DNA of 10,551 bases, from the NCBI GenBank assembly GCA_003647435.1, contig QMMV01000040.1, forward strand, positions 1 to 10,551, written 5' to 3'. The notes beneath the pieces are model-generated. The model did not search any database, was not told where the DNA came from, and saw only the letters and a program-made list of their open reading frames with translations. The translations under genes were made by a program, and so were the position numbers. This document shows, piece by piece, positions 1-7,543 of the stretch; position 1 is the stretch's first letter; each line of letters starts with the position of its first letter. Source of the stretch: Deltaproteobacteria bacterium (GTDB taxonomy: Bacteria; Desulfobacterota; Desulfobacteria; Desulfobacterales; C00003060).

Positions 1-107
1 CTTTCTGGTTTGCCCAGCAGGGCTCCATCTACGTATTTGTGGCCCTCATATTTGTTTACTATTTCTACATGAAGAGGTTGGACAGGGAATATGATGTCCA
101 CGAATAA
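1..107 (+). CDS. DUF4212 sodium:solute symporter small subunit (C-terminal end)
   Basis: Only the last 34 codons are inside the window, read in the frame that starts at base 3 and ends with TAA at 105-107. The peptide starts FWFAQQGSIYVFVALIF and ends in a short charged tail, KRLDREYDVHE. An aromatic FWFAQQGS motif, a final membrane helix and a charged tail are typical of the DUF4212 family (putative solute:sodium symporter small subunit). In known genomes that family is encoded directly before a large SSS-family subunit, and such a subunit is the next gene here. The protein is expected in the inner membrane, next to or in complex with the large subunit. The N-terminal part and the promoter lie outside the window. 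The 423-bp gap to its partner is much longer than usual and contains a repeat element. Confidence 0.8.
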   Translation, partial: FWFAQQGSIYVFVALIFVYYFYMKRLDREYDVHE

Positions 108-114
108 CAATGGT

Positions 115-361
115 GAGACCTTTGCATAACTCCTTTGAACGGGGCATTATGAACTTTTTGGGGCGCCCATCCGGGCGAAGTTCACCCCGTTAAATAGGGT
201 TCCCTTCGGGAAATTTAACGGGGCAGGCGGCCCACGCCAGTGGGTAAATTCCGAACTGTTTGAGGCCGTTAGGCCGAGTTTTTGGGATTTAGTGAGCAAG
301 CCCATGGATGGGTCAAAAAGTTCATACAGAGGAGTGAAAAGTGTGGTTGTGCAAAGGTCTC
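115..361. mobile_element. MITE-like element with imperfect terminal inverted repeats
   Basis: The 247-bp stretch starts with GAGACCTTTGCATAAC and ends with the reverse complement of GAGACCTTTGCACAAC, so 15 of the 16 terminal bases match. The inverted similarity goes deeper: TATGAACTTTTTG occurs about 34 bp inside both ends, followed by CCCATCC. The middle holds a strong hairpin with arms CCCCGTTAAAT (185-195) and ATTTAACGGGG (213-223) and an inner stem TTCCC/GGGAA. No convincing coding frame fills it, and no transposase is present. I see no clear target-site duplication at the assumed borders. The likeliest reading is a non-autonomous element mobilised in trans by a transposase that recognises the GAGACCTTTGCA end. 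A structured intergenic repeat is the alternative. It sits exactly between the two symporter subunit genes. A partial copy of the same end lies at 4926-4956. Confidence 0.65.
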
Positions 362-462
362 GTGAGGCATTAGTGCTATCCACGGGGTAGACTCTGGCAA
401 GAATCCAGCAACTACATCTGGTCAGGCAACGGGGTTCTGAGTCTTCCTTCGATATTGGACTT

Positions 463-491
463 TTTACGAAACCATCAACCTTTAATAGAAT
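463..491 (+). promoter_or_regulatory. Candidate sigma-70 promoter for the symporter large subunit
   Basis: TTTACG at 463-468 and TAGAAT at 486-491 are separated by 17 bp. The -10 hexamer matches consensus at five of six positions and the -35 at four of six. It would start transcription about 30 bp before the GTG start at 531. It lies between the MITE-like element and the gene, so it could restore expression of the second subunit if the element uncouples it from the upstream gene. This is a motif match only. Confidence 0.35.
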
Positions 492-530
492 TAGCTTTTA
501 CCGCATTCAAATAAAGGAAGGAGAAGAGAA

Positions 531-2306
531 GTGTCAATTTTAACGTGGACATACATAATGGTTGGAATCACTTTTGGCATCTATATCGCCATTGCGTGGG
601 CATCGAGGGTGAAAGATACAAAGGGTTTTTACGTGGCAGGAGCCAGTATACCTGCCCTGGCCAATGGTATGGCGACAGGTGCGGACTGGATGAGCGCTGC
701 ATCTTTTATCTCAATGGCCGGCCTTATTTCCTTTATGGGATACACCGGCTGTATCTATCTTATGGGCTGGACAGGGGGGTATGTGCTATTGGCGCTTCTT
801 CTCGCACCATACTTAAGGAAGTTTGGAAAATATACAGTGCCGGACTTTGTCGGTGATCGTTATTATTCCAAGGTGGCAAGGACTGTGGCCCTTATCTGTG
901 CCATCTTTGTTTCCTTTACCTACGTTGCAGGCCAGATGCGAGGCGTTGGTATCGTTTTTAGCCGCTTCCTGCAGGTTGATGTGAACACTGGTGTTATTAT
1001 AGGAATGGTGATAGTCTTTTTGTACGCAGCCCTTGGGGGGATGAAAGGAATTACCTGGACACAGGTTGCCCAGTACTGCGTGCTCATCCTTGCCTATTTG
1101 ATTCCTGCTATTGCGATCTCGTTCAAGATAACCGGCCACTATATCCCGCAGATAGGATTTGGCAGCACCGTGGCTCATGGGACAAATGCGGGGGTATATC
1201 TGCTCGATGTACTTGATAAGCTGAACAAAGACCTCGGCTTTGCCGCATACACATCCGCTTTTACCTCGGGTACGAAGTCGATGGTTGATGTCTTTTGCAT
1301 CACCCTGGCTTTGATGGTAGGCACAGCAGGCCTGCCGCACGTCATAATCCGTTTTTACACGGTACCCTCCGTCAAGGCCGCAAGGCTGAGTGCCGGGTTT
1401 GCTCTTATGTTCATCGCCATCCTGTATACCACCGCCCCATCTGTAGCCGGCTTTGCACGCTATAATATGATCGATACCTTAAATGGGAAAGAATACAAGG
1501 AGGCCCCCTCGTGGTTTAAGAACTGGGAAACGACAGGGCTCGTGGCGTGGATGGACAAAAATGATAACGGCATCATCGAGTACAGCGCAGGTAAGCCATT
1601 TTTGGGAAAACCCAGGTTTATAGAAAAGCATGGCGGTTTCGGGCAAAAGCTTGTCAACAACAAGCCGACCAGCAATTCCAACGAGCTTTATGTTGACCGC
1701 GATATCATGGTGCTGGCCAACCCGGAGATTGCCAATCTTCCTGCATGGGTTGTTGCACTGGTTGCCGCAGGTGGGCTTGCGGCCGCCCTGTCGACCGCAT
1801 CAGGTCTGCTGCTGGTAATATCGTCATCTGTTTCTCATGACCTCTACTACAGGCTGATAAACCCAAAGGCTACAGAAAAACAGAGAATGATTCTGGGACG
1901 GACGATGATAGGTGTAGCTGTCTGTATTGCCGGCTATTTTGGCATCCACCCGCCGGGATTCGTTGCCCAGGTGGTGGCCTTTGCCTTTGGGCTTGCTGCT
2001 TCGAGCTTTTTCCCCATTATTGTCCTGGGTATCTTTAACAAGAAAACCACGAAGGAAGGGGCCATTGTCGGGATGGCAGCCGGTATCCTTTTCACCGGAT
2101 TTTACATTATTCAAATAAAATTTATGGGTGTCAAACCCTGGTTTTTTGGAATAAGCGCAGAGGGGATAGGTACTGTCGGCATGGTTATCAATTTCGTGCT
2201 GACCACAGTAATTTCAAAGTTTACTCAGGAGCCGCCGCAGGAAGTCCAGGATATGGTCGAAGGTATCCGCTTTCCGAGGGGGGCAGGAGAAGCTGCAGCT
2301 CATTAG
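531..2306 (+). CDS. SSS-family sodium:solute (acetate-type) symporter, large subunit
   Basis: This 591-residue inner-membrane protein belongs to the sodium:solute symporter superfamily, in the branch that pairs with DUF4212 proteins (VC_2705-like, related to ActP acetate permeases). It should take up a small carboxylate driven by sodium. Visible hallmarks are ATGADWMSAASFISMAGL (about 48-65), GGMKGITWTQVAQY (about 169-182) and AAALSTASGLLLVISSS (417-433), with many hydrophobic helices between them. A hydrophilic loop at about 310-405 contains the EF-hand-like stretch DKNDNGIIE (342-350). The start is GTG, chosen because AAGGAAGGAG (514-523) lies 7 bp upstream and the hydrophobic N-terminus begins at once. 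Its partner subunit is encoded upstream beyond a repeat element. The kinase and NtrC-type regulator further right are plausible controllers. Acetate as substrate is inferred from family relatives; propionate, lactate or another acid is possible. Confidence 0.9.
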   Translation: MSILTWTYIMVGITFGIYIAIAWASRVKDTKGFYVAGASIPALANGMATGADWMSAASFISMAGLISFMGYTGCIYLMGWTGGYVLLALLLAPYLRKFGKYTVPDFVGDRYYSKVARTVALICAIFVSFTYVAGQMRGVGIVFSRFLQVDVNTGVIIGMVIVFLYAALGGMKGITWTQVAQYCVLILAYLIPAIAISFKITGHYIPQIGFGSTVAHGTNAGVYLLDVLDKLNKDLGFAAYTSAFTSGTKSMVDVFCITLALMVGTAGLPHVIIRFYTVPSVKAARLSAGFALMFIAILYTTAPSVAGFARYNMIDTLNGKEYKEAPSWFKNWETTGLVAWMDKNDNGIIEYSAGKPFLGKPRFIEKHGGFGQKLVNNKPTSNSNELYVDRDIMVLANPEIANLPAWVVALVAAGGLAAALSTASGLLLVISSSVSHDLYYRLINPKATEKQRMILGRTMIGVAVCIAGYFGIHPPGFVAQVVAFAFGLAASSFFPIIVLGIFNKKTTKEGAIVGMAAGILFTGFYIIQIKFMGVKPWFFGISAEGIGTVGMVINFVLTTVISKFTQEPPQEVQDMVEGIRFPRGAGEAAAH

Positions 2307-2319
2307 CAGAAGGGTTTGC

Positions 2320-2377
2320 CCGTTGGCCGGCCGGCCGGATTATCCGCCATTAATGAACCGGCCGGCAGGCTCAACGG
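2320..2377. terminator. GC-rich inverted repeat between convergent genes
   Basis: CCGTTG then GCCGGCCGG (2320-2334) can pair with CCGGCCGGC (2358-2366) and CAACGG (2372-2377), with a small bulge and a loop of about 23 bases. The left arm is followed by one extra CCGG unit. It lies between the stop of the symporter gene and the stop of the oppositely oriented membrane-protein gene, where a bidirectional terminator would be expected. There is no clear T-run on either side, so intrinsic termination is uncertain and a mere end-protecting hairpin is possible. Confidence 0.45.
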
Positions 2378-2387
2378 ACAACCCCCC

Positions 2388-2867
2388 TTACACCTTTCCT
2401 CCTTCAGGAAAGAGTTTTACATATAAAAAGCCCGAAAGCACGATCAGTGGAAGCGTTTGGAGAAGGCCGATGAGCGTGCGATTTTCTGGCCGCAGCAGCG
2501 AAAGAACACTCAACAGCAACAAGAACATGTAACCCAGGCGATGAAACCTGTGTATCAGCCAGAGCAGGTAAAGGTTTAGCGCCGGCACTAAAAAACTCCA
2601 GGCAGCGATGATCAGGTTATCGATTCCACTTCTGGAAACTGCCTCAAACATTATTCCAATCCTGCGAAAGGTGACTGCTGCCAGTATAAGGAGGAGGAGT
2701 AAATTCCATCCAAAGTAAGATTCCTTCCTGGACAGCTCTGCATAGTTACGCAAGAACCTGTCAAAGGCCTCTGTCTCCATCTCAGCGGAGAGAATATTCT
2801 TGATCTCTTCCTTTGACTTTCCCTGTTCAATCAGGGTCTTTATTCTTTTCTCGACCTCGTGTGCCAT
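2388..2867 (-). CDS. Small four-helix membrane protein of unknown function
   Basis: This 159-residue protein is not one I recognise. The first 48 or so residues are charged and probably helical and cytoplasmic (MAHEVEKRIKTLIEQGKSKE). Four hydrophobic segments follow at about 52-68, 83-104, 111-126 and 131-152, with short basic connecting loops such as HRFHR. There is no signal peptide and no conserved catalytic motif that I can name. It starts with ATG at 2867, 15 bp after the stop of the DUF294 gene, behind a G-rich stretch (GGGCGGGGG). It is therefore almost certainly co-transcribed as the second gene of that - strand pair. The arrangement suggests a membrane partner or accessory of the DUF294 signalling protein or of the nearby symporter, but this is inferred from position only. 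Confidence 0.7.
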   Translation of the reverse strand: MAHEVEKRIKTLIEQGKSKEEIKNILSAEMETEAFDRFLRNYAELSRKESYFGWNLLLLLILAAVTFRRIGIMFEAVSRSGIDNLIIAAWSFLVPALNLYLLWLIHRFHRLGYMFLLLLSVLSLLRPENRTLIGLLQTLPLIVLSGFLYVKLFPEGGKV

Positions 2868-2882
2868 GGGATGCCCCCGCCC

Positions 2883-4811
2883 TTAGCCCAGATCGACATG
2901 AAAATAAGTACCAACAAAGGATTGAATCTCGCTGATGAGCAAAAATGCTTTTTTTAGCGTGTATTTCTCCATATCTGAAAGCTCAGAGGGGTTGATGTAA
3001 TTGTTGGGTTGTTTACCATTTTCTACTCTCTCAAGTTGATGCAGAAGGCGAACGTGCATCTGAAATTCATATGCCTCCCTTAACTTGAAGGCAAACTCGT
3101 CTGATATTGCTTCATGTTGGCGCAGAGATTCTATTCTTTCGAGCGTGTTGGTCTCAACAAGCCCCCTGTCGAGGCACATGAGGCGGGCAAAGTTTACAAA
3201 TGGCGCAAGCCCTTTTGTTTTTATATCAAGACATCCCTTGTGCTCACCGTTCTTTTCCACGACGAAGTTCTTGAACATGGAAAGTGGTGGCCGGGCCTCC
3301 GCACAGTGCCTTGCCAGATGGTGAATAAACACCTTTTCCCTCGTTGTTCTTTTGACCAGATGGCTTCGAAGTTCATTGGCCAGTTTGGCTTTTCCAAAGG
3401 CGGGCCTGAAGTCAAAAAAAATGGTCGAGTTGAGAATATCTTCCGGATCGGGTGAGAATATCCAGTGGTCAAAGATCTTGCGCCATTCTGAAAGAGGCTG
3501 AGTCCATTTAGGGTTTGATGCCATGATATCCCCTTTACACAGGGTATATCCGCACTCTGCGAGATGCGCTACAGTTTTTTTGCCAAGAGCCAGAAAATAC
3601 TTTCGGGCGGCCTCTTTCTGCCGAACGTCATCAGCGTCTTCATATATTATTGCATTGTCCTGATCCGTTGAAAAGGTCTGTTCCTTTCTCCCTTCGCTGC
3701 CCATTACCAGCCAGCAAAATGGGACAGGAGGCAATCCCATCTCGTCTATGAGCAGGCCAAGAATACGATCAAGTATACGGTCATTGAGCACGGTAATCAT
3801 CCGGGTAATGTTGTTTGCCCTTACGCCCTCTTTGATCATGGTCTTTGCAAGGCGGGGAAATTGTTTTGGAAGGGAATACAAGCCTTCGATTTGCGTTTGG
3901 GCACTGATCTCTCTGAAGAGAAAAACCGGTGAACGACCTTCGAGCAGCAGTATGTCATGGGCTGTAACAATCCCAACGATATTTCCGGCTCTTTGAACCG
4001 CGAGATGATGAATGCCCTTTTGAAGCATCAGAAATAGCGCATCAAAGCAAGGAGCCTGTGAGGGGATAGTTTCTACCGGAGATGACATGATTGATCTTAC
4101 CGGCTCGATGGAGCTGAGGCCCTTTGCAATGAGCTTCGCTCTGAGATCCTTGTCTGTAACGATTCCTTCGATGTTGCCGCTTTCACTCTTCACCAGGAGC
4201 GAGCCTATCCTGTACTTTGCCATCTTTTCGGCTGCCGCCTGAGCGGTGTCGTCCGGAAGGCACATACGAGGCCTTTTCTTCATAACGCTTCCCACGTCTT
4301 CGCTGAAAAGATAAAATGCACCTTCTGCCTTGGTGCTTTCTCTTTTTTTGTGCAGCTCAAGATGGGCTGAGTGAATGTATTTTTTGCAAAAACTCTTCAG
4401 ATAGAAAACGGAAAAGAGTGGATTTGTGTGGACGAGGGCAAGGAAGTTTTTTTTGGGAACAACGATGCAACGAGTATCTTCAGCGGCTTCAACATTAAGA
4501 TTTGCCTTTGTGCCCATTATCATACCGAGGGCACCAAAATAATCCTTCTTCCCCCTGTACTCTTTGAGTATCTCGGTACCATGTTCGTCTTTAAGATAAA
4601 GTTTAACAGAACCACTCTTGATTAGATAAAGGCCTTCAATGGCCGTCCTGCCCTGCCCGAATATAATGGTACCCTCTCGGAAAACTTTCTCGGTTAAAGT
4701 TTTTGATAGTATGCTGTACTCTTCATCCGAAAGGGTATCGAAAGGAGAAACCGTTTTCAAAAAGGCGATTGCCCTTTGCTGCCAATCTTCTCTTGTGGTA
4801 TCTTCGATCAT
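2883..4811 (-). CDS. DUF294 signalling protein: cNMP-binding, CBS pair, nucleotidyltransferase
   Basis: Numbered from an in-frame TTG at 4853 (656 aa), the order is as follows. A cyclic-nucleotide-binding domain spans about 38-160 (VFREGTIIFGQG, GLYLIKSGSVKLYL). Two CBS domains span about 190-305 (IGSLLVKSESGNIEGIVTDKD; HHLAVQ...GIVTAHD). A DUF294 nucleotidyltransferase core has GSEGRKEQT (385-393) with acidic residues in STDQDN, and a DUF294 C-terminal helical domain contains FFDFRP (479-484). The nucleotidyltransferase resembles the GlnD/GlnE-type superfamily, so it may modify a target protein in response to adenine nucleotides; the target is unknown. Relatives are often encoded beside acetate-type SSS symporters, as here. 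I prefer the ATG at 4811 (642 aa), because the upstream TTG at 4853 has no ribosome-binding site. The ATG itself has only a weak GAAG, so the start stays open. The small membrane-protein gene follows after 15 bp. Confidence 0.88.
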   Translation of the reverse strand: MIEDTTREDWQQRAIAFLKTVSPFDTLSDEEYSILSKTLTEKVFREGTIIFGQGRTAIEGLYLIKSGSVKLYLKDEHGTEILKEYRGKKDYFGALGMIMGTKANLNVEAAEDTRCIVVPKKNFLALVHTNPLFSVFYLKSFCKKYIHSAHLELHKKRESTKAEGAFYLFSEDVGSVMKKRPRMCLPDDTAQAAAEKMAKYRIGSLLVKSESGNIEGIVTDKDLRAKLIAKGLSSIEPVRSIMSSPVETIPSQAPCFDALFLMLQKGIHHLAVQRAGNIVGIVTAHDILLLEGRSPVFLFREISAQTQIEGLYSLPKQFPRLAKTMIKEGVRANNITRMITVLNDRILDRILGLLIDEMGLPPVPFCWLVMGSEGRKEQTFSTDQDNAIIYEDADDVRQKEAARKYFLALGKKTVAHLAECGYTLCKGDIMASNPKWTQPLSEWRKIFDHWIFSPDPEDILNSTIFFDFRPAFGKAKLANELRSHLVKRTTREKVFIHHLARHCAEARPPLSMFKNFVVEKNGEHKGCLDIKTKGLAPFVNFARLMCLDRGLVETNTLERIESLRQHEAISDEFAFKLREAYEFQMHVRLLHQLERVENGKQPNNYINPSELSDMEKYTLKKAFLLISEIQSFVGTYFHVDLG

Positions 4812-4925
4812 GTTGTCTTCATAGCAATAAAATGATTCCCTTTTCAAGCCCAATTGTCTTTTTTTGTTTCAACCCGAATTTCCCAAGCGTATAGGGAAGA
4901 GGCGCATACCAGGTCCTGTCATTAC

Positions 4926-4956
4926 GAGATCTTTGCACAACCCCTTTTCACTCCTC
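4926..4956 (+). repeat. Partial second copy of the GAGACCTTTGCA element terminus
   Basis: GAGATCTTTGCACAACC (from 4926), then CCTTTTCACTCCTC, matches the reverse complement of the right end of the 115-361 element almost base for base over 31 bp, with one substitution and a 2-bp gap. After that the two sequences diverge. No opposite terminus closes an element here, so it looks like a relic, or the end of a different element sharing the same terminal repeat. A looser similar string, GAGACCCTTGC, occurs at 4992. The surrounding 4812-5122 gap between the divergent DUF294 and kinase genes holds no other supportable gene. Confidence 0.6.
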
Positions 4957-5122
4957 TTGCTTTACCGCTTTGCTACTCGCAATGGCATTTTGAGACCCTT
5001 GCGGAATTCCGGTTCAAACAATTTGCAGGCCTCTTTGCAAAAAAACAATTTCTGGGCTAAGATAAAAGTGCGGTGGAGGCGTGCCAAAGCAAAGCCGTCC
5101 TATTTTGGCTTGGAGTTTTCAG

Positions 5123-5845
5123 GTGAAACGTTCCAAAAGAGATGACAAGCTTATTACCAGCGAGAGGATCAAGGCAAAAGGAAAACTGGCCAGCGAGATT
5201 GCCCATGAATTGAATACGCCGATTGGTGCGATCCTGATGTACAGTCATTTACTGTTGGAAGATATGCCCGAAGGTGATCCACGCCGAGAAAATATTATCA
5301 AGATCAACAAGTTAGCCAATCGGTGCAAGATGATAGTCAAAGGCCTTCTTGATTTTTCATCCAGGGGCGAGCCTCTGTCAGAAAAAGTACAAATTAACCA
5401 AAGTATTCGCAACGTTGTCGCATTCTTAGAAGATCATGTGCTTTTTAAAGAAGTTTCTATCCGGATGTACCTGGACCCGGCCTTGCCGAGTATACAGGGC
5501 AATGAGAACAAGCTGGAGCAAGTTTTTGTCAACCTCATTGTTAATGCGGCACAGTCAATGGAGGGAAAGGGGACTCTGACGTTGAGCACAGAGTTCCTGC
5601 GTGACAGGAACCAGGTACGCATAACCTGTGCGGATACGGGTTGTGGCATTGATCCCAATCACATGGAAACTATTTTTGAACCTTTTTTTACTACCAAGGA
5701 AGATGAGAGAGGGACCGGATTGGGTCTTTCGATATGCCACGGCATTATAGAGCATCACGGGGGTACAATAATGGTTGACAGCGCAAAAGGGGAAGGCTCT
5801 ACATTTACCATACTCTTGCCTGTAGTCGAGGAGGACAGGGCATAA
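5123..5845 (+). CDS. Sensor-less NtrB-type histidine kinase
   Basis: This is a short soluble histidine kinase made only of the dimerisation/phosphoacceptor and ATP-binding domains. Numbered from the GTG at 5081 (254 aa), the H-box is SEIAHELNTP with phosphoacceptor His42. The N-box is NLIVNAAQS (from 151), G1 is DTGCGID (185-191), the F-box is EPFFTT (200-205 region) and G2 is GTGLGLS (211-217). All catalytic motifs are intact. There is no transmembrane, PAS or other input domain, so it must sense through a partner or be a shortened relative of a larger kinase. I prefer the GTG at 5123, which has GGAG 7 bp upstream. For the GTG at 5081, the GGAGG sits only one base away, too close to work well. 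The frame has a stop at 5063, so no hidden sensor continues upstream. The next gene, 67 bp on, encodes its probable response regulator. Confidence 0.85.
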   Translation: MKRSKRDDKLITSERIKAKGKLASEIAHELNTPIGAILMYSHLLLEDMPEGDPRRENIIKINKLANRCKMIVKGLLDFSSRGEPLSEKVQINQSIRNVVAFLEDHVLFKEVSIRMYLDPALPSIQGNENKLEQVFVNLIVNAAQSMEGKGTLTLSTEFLRDRNQVRITCADTGCGIDPNHMETIFEPFFTTKEDERGTGLGLSICHGIIEHHGGTIMVDSAKGEGSTFTILLPVVEEDRA

Positions 5846-5912
5846 CTCAGCCCGGGCATCAAAAGCAGACCTATGATTTGAAATCCTTATAGAAATTGCA
5901 AGACGTTTCATT

Positions 5913-7271
5913 ATGGAAGCAAAATACAGCATCCTTATTGTGGATGACGATCCCTTTATGAGAGATGCGTGCAAGCAGACCCTTACAAAACGTGGTCACA
6001 GCGTCACCCTTGCAAAAAGTGGCCGCAAGGCGCTGAAATTGCTTGAAGAGTGGGCATTTGACCTTATCTTGCTCGATTTCAAGATGCCCGGCGAAGATGG
6101 GCTGTTTGTCCTGGCAAGGATCAAAGACATGGACCCGGAAGCTTCTGTTGTCATGATAACCGGGCATGGCACTATTGAAACCGCAGTTCAGGCTATCAAG
6201 CTCGGGGCCTTTGACTTCATTGCAAAACCTTTCACCCCGGATGAACTGCTGCGGCTGGTGGACAGAGTCTTGAAGAACCGGCGGCTCACAATCGAGAACA
6301 TCTACTTGAGACAAACCCTTGAGCAGGAAAGGAGGGGCAGCAAGGAAATCATCAGCAAAAGCCCTGCCATGGCAAAGGTAAAAGAAATGATCGCCATGGT
6401 TGCCACAACGGATAGCACAGTCATGCTTCAGGGAGAAAGTGGCACGGGCAAGGGCCTCGTTGCCCGCAAGATCCACGAGCTGAGCGCGAGACGCAACTAC
6501 CCATTCATACCGGTCGATTGCGGCTCCCTGGTGAAGACACTATTCGAGAGCCAACTTTTCGGTCATGTTAAAGGCGCATTTACAGGAGCAACGAGTACTC
6601 GAGCGGGACAATTTGAGCTGGCACACGGAGGTACGCTATTTTTTGACGAAATATCCAACATCGGTCTGGAGGTGCAGGCCAAGCTCCTCAGGGCTGTTGA
6701 AGAAAAGTGCATTTCCAAAGTAGGGGATCACAAAGTGGTAAAAGTCGATGTCCGCCTTATATCGGCAACAAACCGCGATCTTCAGGAGGCTGTAGCAAGA
6801 GGTGTCTTTCGTGAAGACCTCTTTTACCGTCTTAATGTGGTATCCATCCATCTACCACCATTGAGAGAGAGAAAAGAGGAGATTCCGCTCCTGGCAAATC
6901 ATTTCGTGAAGGTGTTCAGCCAGAAACAGGGAAAAAGAATTGACGGCATCTCAAAAGACGCTATGAAGGCGCTCATGGAATATAACTGGCCGGGCAACGT
7001 CCGGGAGCTGGAAAATACAATAGAACGTCTAATTGTTTTTGCACGCGGCAGGACCATCACTCCAGAAGACCTTATTTATTCCAACACGATCGTTCCCAGA
7101 ACGGAGATATCAGAACCAATGCGGCTGGACGAGGTGGAGCAACAGCACATTATGAGAGTACTTTCCAGTGTGGGCGGTAACAAGACCCGTGCCGCTGAGT
7201 TGCTCGGTATTGACCGCAAGACACTCAGAGCCAAACTCAAAAAGTATGAAATTTCATCCCCCGGGGACTAA
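5913..7271 (+). CDS. NtrC-family sigma-54-dependent response regulator
   Basis: This is a complete 452-residue bacterial enhancer-binding protein. The receiver domain (about 5-120) has the acidic cluster D11-D13, phosphoacceptor Asp55 in LILLDFKMPG and Lys105 in AKPF. The AAA+ domain (about 145-375) has Walker A GESGTGKG (174-181), the sigma-54 contact loop GAFTGA (221-226), Walker B TLFFDEI (240-246), ATNRDL (285-290) and the FREDLFYRLN segment with candidate arginine fingers. A Fis-type helix-turn-helix closes it (about 412-446, NKTRAAELLGIDRKTLRAKL). When phosphorylated, presumably by the kinase just upstream, it should remodel sigma-54 polymerase at distant enhancer sites. The intact GAFTGA supports real sigma-54 dependence. 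The ATG at 5913 has no clear ribosome-binding site, but the receiver begins directly after it. Control of the symporter genes is a reasonable inference from proximity, not shown here. Confidence 0.93.
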   Translation: MEAKYSILIVDDDPFMRDACKQTLTKRGHSVTLAKSGRKALKLLEEWAFDLILLDFKMPGEDGLFVLARIKDMDPEASVVMITGHGTIETAVQAIKLGAFDFIAKPFTPDELLRLVDRVLKNRRLTIENIYLRQTLEQERRGSKEIISKSPAMAKVKEMIAMVATTDSTVMLQGESGTGKGLVARKIHELSARRNYPFIPVDCGSLVKTLFESQLFGHVKGAFTGATSTRAGQFELAHGGTLFFDEISNIGLEVQAKLLRAVEEKCISKVGDHKVVKVDVRLISATNRDLQEAVARGVFREDLFYRLNVVSIHLPPLRERKEEIPLLANHFVKVFSQKQGKRIDGISKDAMKALMEYNWPGNVRELENTIERLIVFARGRTITPEDLIYSNTIVPRTEISEPMRLDEVEQQHIMRVLSSVGGNKTRAAELLGIDRKTLRAKLKKYEISSPGD

Positions 7272-7543
7272 AGAGCTATTCGAATAAGTTTCCGACATGC
7301 TCACAATGCGCACCCAACTGCTGAAACCCTCAATTACTTGAAGGCCCGCGTGGCATCGCCTGATTCCATCGCTGGGAAATCGCCCGTTGCCAGGGCAATG
7401 GCGGTAAGGCGACAAATATTGAATTTTGGTAGAAAACCAGAATTCAAACGGTTTGTATTTGGCAATAAAAAAATATCCGCAATGATTAGCGTAGATCCGC
7501 GGCCGAACAGTTGCGATGAAATAGCACCAGAGAAGAAAAAATT
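7272..7543 (+). other. Intergenic region with an operator-like inverted repeat
   Basis: This 272-bp gap holds no supportable gene. TTGAATTTTGGT (7419-7430) and ACCAGAATTCAA (7436-7447) form an inverted repeat with 11 of 12 positions matching and a 5-base spacer. It lies about 95 bp upstream of the first methyltransferase start. With no T-run behind it, it looks more like a regulator-binding site than a terminator. A second, weaker hairpin is CGCC...TTGC/GCAA...GGCG near 7381-7403. A 69-codon TTG-started frame (7338-7547) overlaps the next ATG by an ATGA junction, but it has no ribosome-binding site and no recognisable content, so I do not call it a gene. Confidence 0.45.

Noticed and set aside
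147..383. A 78-codon - strand reading frame across the repeat element
   Set aside because: It lies almost wholly inside the inverted-repeat element, has no recognisable motif or ribosome-binding site, and its sequence follows from the hairpin structure.
813..1340. A 175-codon - strand reading frame inside the symporter gene
   Set aside because: It is fully antisense to a well-supported SSS symporter, rich in Cys and His, and lacks domain features. It is a shadow of the real frame.
4992..5042. GAGACCCTTGC at 4992 and GCCTCTTTGCA near 5031 as further element termini
   Set aside because: Both are short, point the same way as the 4926 copy and do not pair into a closed element. Chance similarity or decay cannot be excluded.
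4864..5145. A 93-codon + strand frame upstream of the kinase
   Set aside because: It spans the repeat relic and overlaps the kinase in another frame, with no family features. It does not supply a missing sensor domain.
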